This document shows positions 1 through 4,386 of a stretch of 6,165 bases of DNA, in pieces. Position 1 is the first letter of the stretch. Each line of letters begins with the position of its first letter. Position numbers and translations under genes: made by a program. Source of the DNA: Pseudomonadota bacterium (GTDB taxonomy: Bacteria > SAR324 > XYD2-FULL-50-16 > JAHJRI01); the NCBI GenBank assembly GCA_022360105.1, contig JAKSDL010000122.1:1-6165 (forward strand), written 5' to 3'. The notes beneath the pieces were generated by a model, which was given only the letters and a program-made list of their open reading frames with translations, was not told the origin of the DNA and did no database searches.

Positions 1-127
1 AGTTCACTGAGGACGATGACTTTTACCTAAAAGCTATTCGCTACCGGCAGGTAGCTTTTAGCTTTAAACTGAGCACCTTCGGTCCGTTTATATTAATACG
101 CAAAATAATGGAGCGAAGCGAGTCGTA
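1..127 (+). repeat. Left arm of a 127-bp inverted repeat
   Basis: This stretch is matched without gaps by the reverse complement of 3743-3869, with six mismatches (positions 14, 51, 65, 91, 94 and 100), about 95% identity. It contains a perfect 10-bp stem, CTAAAAGCTA (27-36) with TAGCTTTTAG (52-61), around a 15-nt loop. None of the mismatches falls in the stem. The right side is rich in short GC-containing motifs (ACCTTCGGT, GCGAAGCG). It encodes no protein and sits in an intergenic space, so it looks like a dispersed non-coding element of the MITE or REP type. The similarity starts at the first base of the window, so the element may extend to the left. Confidence 0.9.
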
Positions 128-222
128 TCAAAGCTGGCAGCTGATCGCTAATAGCCAAGTGCTTTTAACTGAATAGCTGATGGTGGTTTTACACCATATA
201 AATCATCTCCTGCAAAAACAGG

Positions 223-237
223 TGCGAAACTTGAGTA
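223..237 (+). repeat. Copy 1 of a 15-bp direct repeat
   Basis: TGCGAAACTTGAGTA occurs here and again at 3899-3913 in the same orientation, and the following bases are also similar (ATTAT and TTTAT). Both copies lie close to an arm of the 127-bp inverted repeat, but at different distances and on opposite sides relative to the element's orientation. It is therefore not simply part of that element. It may be the edge of another dispersed repeat. Confidence 0.6.
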
Positions 238-430
238 ATTATAACGAACACCTAACCTCAACTATCTTACGATTTGACCGGACCTTAAGTCGGTTCGCTG
301 CAATGACTTCAGGCTCGCAACTAAGCCTGCATTAGACTTAATAAACGTCTTATTTTACTTATTTCATTCCTCAATTTTTTAAGAAGTAGACGAAATAAGA
401 TTTTTTCCGGTTCGTAAAAAGAGGAGTAAT

Positions 431-520
431 ATGGTGAAAGATGCTATCCAGCACTTTATATATATGGAGCAGGCTGGGCTGTTGTTTTGCAATAGCATGC
501 TTAGCAAAACAAATATGTAA
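431..520 (+). CDS. Possible small protein, 29 residues
   Basis: This is a short frame with ATG start and TAA stop. It is preceded by GAGGAG at 421-426, four bases before the ATG, which is a strong Shine-Dalgarno match at slightly short spacing. The product would begin MVKDAIQHFIYMEQAG and continue with a short hydrophobic patch (LLF), one Cys and a basic end. It has no recognisable domain and is too short for a confident membrane segment. It is the only plausible coding sequence in the 520 bases downstream of cbiK and lies on the opposite strand from it. No convincing promoter is visible. The ribosome binding site is the only evidence, so it may be chance. I do not recognise it and assign no function. 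Confidence 0.3.
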   Translation: MVKDAIQHFIYMEQAGLLFCNSMLSKTNM

Positions 521-599
521 CGAACAGGGTGAGATTGAGTGAGAAACGAGTCACAATCTGAAGCGTTAACAGGAGATTAGATTAAGTTGACAAGGCATA

Positions 600-643
600 A
601 CCGGGGAAAGGCAGGGCTGGTTTTGGTCCTGCCTGATGCCGGT
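600..643 (-). terminator. Likely transcription terminator of cbiK
   Basis: Just after the cbiK stop codon, read on the minus strand, ACCGG (643-639) can pair with CCGGT (604-600). Inside this, GGCAGG (633-628) pairs with CCTGCC (615-610) around a 12-nt loop. The inner stem is followed by TTTCCCC, so the U-tract is short. The position suits termination of cbiK, but the weak tract makes this a moderate call. Confidence 0.4.
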
Positions 644-648
644 AGATT

Positions 649-1485
649 TTAATAATAGATCAGCAGATCCAGGCTCCTTCTTAATCTCTCTACCAACAAG
701 GAGATAATATCATCATAATATCCCAGTGCTTTGGGAATCGATTCACCGTTGGATTGATGGACAGGTGTATCGACTTCAAATCCCAACTCTTCCAGTTTTT
801 GTTTAAGGCAACCATCGTCAACCAGCAGGTCTTCCTTTACATGTTTGCCCGATGTCACCATAAAAGGAAAAATTCGTGCTTTGGGGAAAGTGGCAGACAG
901 ATTATTACGTTCAAGTTGCCGGAGCATCATTTCGATTGTCGGGAGTCCGTCAACCGTGGCAAACAATAAGTTATCCCACATTTTCTCACAATAGAGATCC
1001 AACCCCTGGTAGATAACATTTGCCGGTTCGGCGGCCAGGGGAGATCCATGGGCAATGACCAGGTTTAACCCCTGATCCGCGGTTAGAAAGTCAACCGAAA
1101 CAATCTCAAACAGTTTTTCAATGTAAGGCCAGCGATGACCCAGGGTTTCTCCCATAATGACCCGCAAATCAGCAAAGCTGTTGCAGACTGACTCCAACAC
1201 TCGATATTCAGTAGCTGGAAACAGATGAAGAGGTTGAACAATCATTTTTCGAAACCCTTCCTTTTCAAGCTGGGCAATCGACTCATAAATGCCCGGGATG
1301 TCTTTCTTTTCCCGGATTATTTCAGACGTATAAGCCCAGGTAAACCTGGTATCTTTGAATTCAGTTTGCAGCATACTTCCGATTTTTTCGTAAATCCCCT
1401 GGGATGCCACAGTGGTACCAAATCCTGCTAAAATTACCGCAGGGTCTGTCTTTAGACCTCTTTTTTTTAATTTTAGATGCTCCAT
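649..1485 (-). CDS. cbiK: Sirohydrochlorin cobaltochelatase, CbiK family
   Basis: The 278-residue product matches the CbiK class II chelatases, which insert Co2+ (in some organisms Fe2+) into sirohydrochlorin for cobalamin or siroheme/heme synthesis without ATP. The family landmarks are in order: the N-terminal strand and loop VILAGFGTT (17-25), VQPLHLFPATEY (83-94) with the active-site Glu93, VIAHGS (143-148) with His146, TVDGLP (177-182), and PFMVTSGKHVKEDL (207-220) with His215. These two His and one Glu correspond to the metal-binding and catalytic residues of characterised CbiK. There is no signal peptide, so it should be cytoplasmic, unlike the periplasmic CbiK form of some Desulfovibrio. 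The ATG start is preceded by GGAG (1498-1495), nine bases upstream. No other tetrapyrrole gene and no recognisable cobalamin riboswitch lie nearby. Its true metal, Co or Fe, cannot be read from sequence. Confidence 0.9.
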   Translation of the reverse strand: MEHLKLKKRGLKTDPAVILAGFGTTVASQGIYEKIGSMLQTEFKDTRFTWAYTSEIIREKKDIPGIYESIAQLEKEGFRKMIVQPLHLFPATEYRVLESVCNSFADLRVIMGETLGHRWPYIEKLFEIVSVDFLTADQGLNLVIAHGSPLAAEPANVIYQGLDLYCEKMWDNLLFATVDGLPTIEMMLRQLERNNLSATFPKARIFPFMVTSGKHVKEDLLVDDGCLKQKLEELGFEVDTPVHQSNGESIPKALGYYDDIISLLVERLRRSLDLLIYY

Positions 1486-1596
1486 TTAAATCATCTCCAT
1501 ATATCGCCTTAACGGACATTATTTAGGTTGTTGTGCAACGGGTTGCATTTCTTAAATTGCAGAAAGGAATGCTGTCGGCTTTCAACGATCAGTTGC

Positions 1597-1620
1597 AGGA
1601 TGGACAACTTGTTGCCCATC
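1597..1620. repeat. REP-like palindrome, copy 1
   Basis: This 24-nt unit has a GGATG...CATCC-type palindromic core around ACAACTTGTTG. It differs from the copy at 1759-1782 at one base (A instead of G), which breaks one pair of the stem. Motifs of this kind, with GGGCAAC/GTTGCCC arms, are widely scattered between genes in many proteobacteria and are often linked to RAYT (REP-associated tyrosine) transposases acting in trans. Confidence 0.65.
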
Positions 1621-1655
1621 GATTGGATCAATAGATATCACGCAAGAATCCTGTT

Positions 1656-1687
1656 GGTGGGTTCGTCGTTACACTCCTTAACCCACC
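1656..1687. repeat. REP-like hairpin GGTGGGTT/AACCCACC
   Basis: A perfect 8-bp inverted repeat, GGTGGGTT (1656-1663) with AACCCACC (1680-1687), encloses a 16-nt loop and is followed by CTACA. This GGTGGGTT...AACCCACCCTAC design is a familiar dispersed palindrome in proteobacteria and cyanobacteria. It sits between the two copies of the GGGCAAC palindrome, so the three look like one composite REP-type cluster. Confidence 0.65.
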
Positions 1688-1758
1688 CTACATTTTATGC
1701 AACGTAGCTGGTTATAAATTGTTAATATCTGCTATTCAATGATCTTTTGGCAAGATGT

Positions 1759-1782
1759 AGGATGGGCAACTTGTTGCCCATC
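1759..1782. repeat. REP-like palindrome, copy 2
   Basis: This is the intact version of the unit at 1597-1620. GATGGGCAAC (1761-1770) is perfectly complementary to GTTGCCCATC (1773-1782), with two central bases. The two copies are in the same orientation, 162 bp apart, and share 23 of 24 bases. Confidence 0.7.
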
Positions 1783-1858
1783 AACCAGGCTAATGACATT
1801 GACGCAAAGTCGCCCTATCATTCGTTGCCTGAAAAAGTCATTTTTTTATATAGTGCAG

Positions 1859-1879
1859 ACGGGTACTACCCCGTTTTTT
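1859..1879 (+). terminator. Terminator-like hairpin, plus-strand polarity
   Basis: ACGGG (1859-1863) pairs with CCCGT (1870-1874) and runs directly into six Ts on the plus strand. Its polarity is opposite to eamA, which ends only a few bases to the right, and on the minus strand no T-run follows the stem. It may block plus-strand read-through into eamA, or it may be incidental. No plus-strand gene upstream explains it. Confidence 0.35.
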
Positions 1880-1886
1880 ATTGCAT

Positions 1887-2771
1887 TCATTTGCGATGTC
1901 GCAGGTTTATCAAAGCCCCACTGATTATAAACAAAGCGCCCAGCAGTGTCACCAGGGTAGGGATTTCATCAAAAAGGAACCATCCGAGCAGGGCTGAGAA
2001 AACTATCTGCACGTATGAGTAGGCCATTGCCTTCCCTGCTTTTTCTGTTTGCATGGCCTTGGTCAATCCTATTTGACCAACCTGTGTAAAAATCCCCACC
2101 AATATCAGCCATATCCATGTGCTACTTGATGGCATGACGAAGTCGTCTCCCAGAAGCAAAACAGAAACAGGCAGGGCAATAATGGGGAAGTAGAAAATTA
2201 TTACCGAGGGATCCTCGGTCTCGCTGAGACGTCTTACAAAAACATAGGCAACAGCGCTGCCCAGGGCTCCCAGCAGGGCTGCAATGACTCCCGCCAGGGG
2301 AAGCGCTCCGACACTGATCATGAAATTGCCGAGGAGAATATCGGGATTGACCATGACCAGCAGTCCAATCAAACTGAGAATGATGCTTATGACTGTCGAA
2401 CGCTGGATAACCTCTTTCAGGAATGCAAAGGCCAGTAAGGCTGTAAATAGAGGATTCAGGTACTGTATCAGGGTCGCCTCCGCCAGTGGAAGGGCTGTCA
2501 CTGCATAGAATACGCACATCAGAGCCAGGGTTCCGGTAAGTCCCCGCGCCACCAGCAAGAACTTGTTGTGTCCCCAAATACTGATGTTTTTTCGTCTGAC
2601 GTCCAGATAACTGATACAAGATGAAACCAATGCCCTTACCGCAACAATTTCCAGGACAGGAATACCGTCATAACTGGCTGCCTTGACACAGGCTCCCATC
2701 AGGGCGAAACCCAGGGCTGACAAAACCATATAACGTGCACTGATGGGAATTTCGATCGTTTTAGTATCCAT
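1887..2771 (-). CDS. EamA/DMT-superfamily membrane transporter
   Basis: From the ATG at 2771 the product has 294 residues, the usual size for drug/metabolite transporters with two EamA domains and ten membrane segments. The first half has ALGFALMGACVKAA, then RAL with Arg46, and the typical stretch FYAVTALPLAEAT followed by YLNPLFTALLAFAFLKE (about 88-120). The second half repeats the pattern and ends in SYVQIVFSALLGWFLFDE and GALFIISGALI (about 252-288). It should lie in the inner membrane. The family moves amino acids, metabolites or purines, and the substrate cannot be told from sequence. The frame stays open upstream to a TTG at 2822, giving 311 residues, but that TTG is part of a promoter-like TTGACG and has no good ribosome binding site, so I chose the ATG. 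The ATG itself also lacks a clear Shine-Dalgarno sequence, which would fit a short leader. The terminal RHRK fits a cytoplasmic C-terminus. Confidence 0.87.
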   Translation of the reverse strand: MDTKTIEIPISARYMVLSALGFALMGACVKAASYDGIPVLEIVAVRALVSSCISYLDVRRKNISIWGHNKFLLVARGLTGTLALMCVFYAVTALPLAEATLIQYLNPLFTALLAFAFLKEVIQRSTVISIILSLIGLLVMVNPDILLGNFMISVGALPLAGVIAALLGALGSAVAYVFVRRLSETEDPSVIIFYFPIIALPVSVLLLGDDFVMPSSSTWIWLILVGIFTQVGQIGLTKAMQTEKAGKAMAYSYVQIVFSALLGWFLFDEIPTLVTLLGALFIISGALINLRHRK

Positions 2772-2793
2772 AATCGAATAAAGATAACACAGG

Positions 2794-2822
2794 ATGAAAA
2801 AAGGTAAAACTGAGGGCGTCAA
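2794..2822 (-). promoter_or_regulatory. Candidate sigma70 promoter of the EamA gene
   Basis: On the minus strand TTGACG (2822-2817) is followed after 17 bases by TTTCAT (2799-2794), matching the -35 consensus at five of six positions and the -10 at four of six. Transcription would start near 2787, leaving about 16 nt before the ATG at 2771. This fits the missing Shine-Dalgarno site but remains a weak prediction. Confidence 0.35.
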
Positions 2823-2874
2823 TACAGCGTTGATCTGCTAGGAATCACAGTGATGAAATCGAGAGAGTCGGGCT

Positions 2875-2888
2875 GGAACAGGTGTTCC
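2875..2888. promoter_or_regulatory. Short perfect dyad, possible operator
   Basis: GGAACA and TGTTCC form a perfect 6+2+6 inverted repeat between elbB and eamA, about 50 bases upstream of the candidate eamA -35. A repressor or activator of eamA could bind here, but no regulator is encoded nearby and a 14-bp dyad can arise by chance. Confidence 0.2.
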
Positions 2889-2938
2889 CCACAACTTGTA
2901 ACCTTGATCCAACCCCATAAATACTTTTAACCCGGTGG

Positions 2939-3601
2939 TTACAGCATTTGCTCCAGCTTGACGACAGCAGCCTCAGCACCTCGAATAATCTGCCCAACAC
3001 TGGCATCCAGCATGTAGCAGGGAGCCGTTATCAGTTTCAGGGTTTCATCCACAACCACCTCTTCATGACCGGTCACCTGATGCTTGCTGCCCATTTTCTC
3101 CAAATTCTGAGAGTGTTCGGTATCAGCGCCCAGTGTCAGTTTAGGGGAGTTGTCTTTAAACAGGGCCGATAAAATCACCGGTGCAATGCACAGGGCCACA
3201 ATTGGCTTTCCGGACTGGTTTGCTTTTTTTAAGGTCTCTGCCACTGCCGGATTGACCTGCATATCCGGTCCATCTACAGCGTAACTGGAAAGATTTTTTG
3301 CGGCTCCAAATCCACCGGGTAACATGACTGCATCCACCTCGTCGACAATACCAGGGGTTAAAGCCTTAATGTTTCCCCTGGCGATACGAGCGGATTCGAC
3401 CAGGACATTTCGCTTCTCGCCTTCAGCCGGTTGACCGGCCAGGTGATTAATAACATGCATCTGCTCAACGTCCGGAGCAACACAAACTGCCTCCAGATTA
3501 TGATTCTCAAGGGCGTACAGGGCAGCGACAGACTCGTGAATTTCAGCACCATCGTATACACCGCATCCGGATAGAATAACAGCAACTTTTTTATTACTCA
3601 T
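2939..3601 (-). CDS. elbB: ElbB, DJ-1/PfpI-type glyoxalase-like protein
   Basis: The 220-residue product is a full-length ElbB (the E. coli protein has 217 residues). It starts KKVAVILSGCGVYDGAEIHE, the family signature with the acidic residues of the active site. It continues with VMLPGGFGAAKNLSSYA (92-108) and KPIVALCIAPVILSA (132-146), where Cys138 at the nucleophile elbow is the reactive cysteine, and ends with the family-typical TAPCYMLDASVGQI (192-205). ElbB belongs to the class I amidotransferase-like DJ-1/PfpI group. The E. coli protein shows glyoxalase activity in vitro and was named through isoprenoid genetics, and its physiological role is unsettled. It is expected to be cytoplasmic. 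The ATG has AGGAG (3615-3611) nine bases upstream and a strong promoter further up. It is the first gene of the three on this strand, and no terminator is obvious after it, so some read-through into eamA is possible. Confidence 0.93.
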   Translation of the reverse strand: MSNKKVAVILSGCGVYDGAEIHESVAALYALENHNLEAVCVAPDVEQMHVINHLAGQPAEGEKRNVLVESARIARGNIKALTPGIVDEVDAVMLPGGFGAAKNLSSYAVDGPDMQVNPAVAETLKKANQSGKPIVALCIAPVILSALFKDNSPKLTLGADTEHSQNLEKMGSKHQVTGHEEVVVDETLKLITAPCYMLDASVGQIIRGAEAAVVKLEQML

Positions 3602-3681
3602 GATGATTAGCTCCTGATAAAGATTTGAAAATAAGTGTTTGATAAAACTGGAAAATATTCAGCCTCCATTTCTTTGTGTGG

Positions 3682-3710
3682 ATAATAGGAAATAAGGTTT
3701 CGGGTGTCAA
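3682..3710 (-). promoter_or_regulatory. Strong sigma70-like promoter of elbB
   Basis: On the minus strand a perfect TTGACA (3710-3705) is followed by a 17-base spacer and TATTAT (3687-3682), five of six matches to the -10. Transcription would start near 3675, giving a leader of about 70 nt before the elbB ATG. This is one of the best promoter matches in the window and suggests constitutive housekeeping-sigma expression. Confidence 0.65.
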
Positions 3711-3742
3711 GGGAATGAGCAAATTTCACATTTTCACAGAGC

Positions 3743-3869
3743 TACGACTCGCTTCGCTCCATTATTTTGAGTATTCATGTAAACGGACCGAAGGTGCTCA
3801 GTTTGAAGCTAAAAGCTAACTGCCGGTAGCGAATAGCTTTTAGGTAAAAGTCATCTTCCTCAGTGAACT
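3743..3869 (-). repeat. Right arm of the 127-bp inverted repeat
   Basis: The reverse complement of this stretch matches 1-127 over its whole length with six substitutions and no indels. Its internal 10-bp stem maps to 3809-3843 and is perfect here too. It sits just upstream of the elbB promoter and points in the opposite direction to the left arm, so the pair bounds elbB, eamA and cbiK. No target-site duplication could be identified, because the outer flank of the left arm lies outside the window. Confidence 0.9.
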
Positions 3870-4140
3870 GCAGAGCCACTGATAGAATAAAACAAGGATG
3901 CGAAACTTGAGTATTTATTAAAACAAATCATTTCTTTCAGCCGAATTCGATTCTTTCCAAAACAGTGTCGCAACACTAAACAAGTCAAGTAAAACATCCA
4001 TAATACAAAGCACAAGTTACTTATATACGAATTTTTATTTAAATATTTGGATCTGCCAACAAATCCCTGGTACCCATGGGCTTTAATATGATATGGAATA
4101 AATCGTTTTTTTTCGCATATACGTAGCTTTACCTTTAGCA
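3870..4140. other. AT-rich intergenic stretch without a supported gene
   Basis: This region between the repeat arm and the promoter of the right-hand gene is clearly AT-rich and contains homopolymer runs (for example eight Ts around 4107). A small hairpin, AGTGT-CGCA-ACACT, lies near 3963-3976. An open minus-strand frame crosses it but starts without a ribosome binding site and runs into the repeat, so I do not call it. The sequence may act as an AT-rich upstream promoter element or a binding region for nucleoid proteins. Confidence 0.5.
3899..3913 (+). repeat. Copy 2 of a 15-bp direct repeat
   Basis: TGCGAAACTTGAGTA is identical to 223-237 and in the same orientation, 30 bases outside the right arm of the inverted repeat. 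See the first copy for how the two sit relative to the 127-bp element. Confidence 0.6.
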
Positions 4141-4169
4141 TTGACAACGGATATAGTTTTATTTATTTT
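4141..4169 (+). promoter_or_regulatory. Sigma70-like promoter of the repeat-protein gene
   Basis: A perfect TTGACA (4141-4146) is followed by 17 bases and TATTTT (4164-4169), four of six matches to the -10. An AT-rich stretch lies upstream. Transcription would begin near 4176, only a few bases before the first stem of the folded leader at 4179. This agreement supports both calls. Confidence 0.5.
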
Positions 4170-4178
4170 TTTTAAAGA

Positions 4179-4331
4179 TAGTAATCCGTTTCCGCAAAGG
4201 TTCCCATCGGGACCGGGACTGGTATCGCATTTCGCACCGCATACCGGTCTTACTAATTGATGAGATATATCGACCGCAGGGAGCAGTCATGCTGGTTGAT
4301 CGGCGGTATCAACGGCGTAGGCTCTCACTGC
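4179..4331 (+). promoter_or_regulatory. Structured 5' leader RNA of the repeat-protein gene
   Basis: The leader contains nested complementary segments. TAGTAA (4179-4184) pairs with TTACTA (4250-4255) and closes a junction. Inside are the hairpins GGT(T)CCC/GGGACC (4199-4214) and the 9-bp stem GACTGGTAT/ATACCGGTC (4217-4225 with 4241-4249), the second stacked directly on the closing stem. A second domain has GCAG and GAGC (4276-4284) pairing with GCTC and CTGC (4321-4331), around the hairpin GTTGAT/ATCAAC (4295-4300 with 4308-4313). The loops ACCGC (4236-4240) and GCGGT (4303-4307) are complementary and could kiss. I do not recognise it as a known riboswitch or leader class. Folding was done by eye, so the individual stems are tentative. 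GC content here is much higher than in the DNA just upstream. Confidence 0.45.
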
Positions 4332-4348
4332 ACCTGATACTAATCTAA
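4289..4348 (+). CDS. Possible leader peptide (upstream reading frame), 19 residues
   Basis: This ATG-to-TAA frame lies inside the leader RNA, 38 bases upstream of the repeat-protein start. It is preceded by GGGAG (4279-4283) five bases before the ATG, a good ribosome binding site. The product would be strongly basic in its first half (Arg-rich, DRRYQRRR) and hydrophobic at the end (LHLILI). Translation would disrupt the second hairpin domain, so it could act as a leader peptide controlling the gene below. Chance occurrence is quite possible, because the structural stem also contains the GGGAG. An overlapping 25-codon frame (4260-4337) lacks a ribosome binding site. Confidence 0.25.
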   Translation: MLVDRRYQRRRLSLHLILI

Positions 4349-4375
4349 GACGTCGTCAGCCCCTTTTTCAACTAT

Positions 4376-4380
4376 GGAGA
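4376..4380 (+). promoter_or_regulatory. Ribosome binding site of the repeat-protein gene
   Basis: GGAGA lies seven bases (from GGAG) before the ATG at 4387. It is the best-placed Shine-Dalgarno match and fixes the start. It is free of any strong stem in the fold I drew, though a four-base match to TCTC at 4323-4326 could partly mask it. Confidence 0.6.
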
Positions 4381-4386
4381 TACATA

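Larger units (their letters stand above)
128..648. other. Gene-poor stretch with several small hairpins
   Basis: Apart from a 29-codon frame at 431-520, no coding region is supported here. The stretch holds several small dyads. At 130-165, AAAGC and TGGC pair with GCCA and GCTTT in the same AGCT-rich style as the neighbouring repeat. At about 180-197, ATGGTG pairs with CACCAT around a 6-nt loop. At 310-329, CAGGCT pairs with AGCCTG. At about 359-397, CTTATTTC pairs with GAAATAAG and is followed by ATTTTTTCC, which could act as a weak plus-strand terminator. The region lies downstream of cbiK, which reads toward it. I see no remnant of a larger gene. Confidence 0.55.
1486..1886. other. Intergenic region with a REP-like palindrome cluster
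   Basis: This space between cbiK and the EamA gene holds no gene I can support. Its main content is two near-identical palindromes (1597-1620 and 1759-1782) with a different palindrome between them (1656-1687). It also has a terminator-like hairpin near the eamA end and a small GCAACGGGTTGC dyad around 1536-1547. On the minus strand, upstream of cbiK, TTGAAA followed 18 bases later by TGCAAT is only a weak candidate promoter. I saw no aptamer-like structure that would link cbiK to cobalamin control. Confidence 0.6.

Noticed and set aside
1597..1782. CRISPR array
   Set aside because: There are only two copies of one 24-nt palindrome, separated by 138 bases that contain a different palindrome. 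There is no regular repeat-spacer unit and no cas gene.
1486..1886. Cobalamin riboswitch upstream of cbiK
   Set aside because: I see no B12-box-like GCCACTG segment or the surrounding conserved core. The palindromes there are REP-like.
2122..2619. Minus-strand frame of 165 codons inside eamA
   Set aside because: It is a shifted frame of the clear EamA gene, and its low-complexity product lacks family features.
1..3869. Composite transposon bounded by the inverted repeats
   Set aside because: No transposase or recombinase gene lies between the arms or nearby in the window, and no target-site duplication can be shown. Only the repeats themselves are supported.
3860..4147. Open minus-strand frame of 95 codons
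   Set aside because: It has no ribosome binding site, lies in AT-rich DNA, ends inside the inverted-repeat arm and encodes no recognisable domain.
4260..4337. Frame of 25 codons in the leader with two Cys and a Gly-rich centre (CWLIGGINGVGSHC), resembling a precursor peptide
   Set aside because: There is no ribosome binding site before its ATG, it overlaps the better-placed upstream frame, and no modification enzyme is nearby. The Gly-rich look can come from the GGC/GGT-rich stems of the RNA fold.
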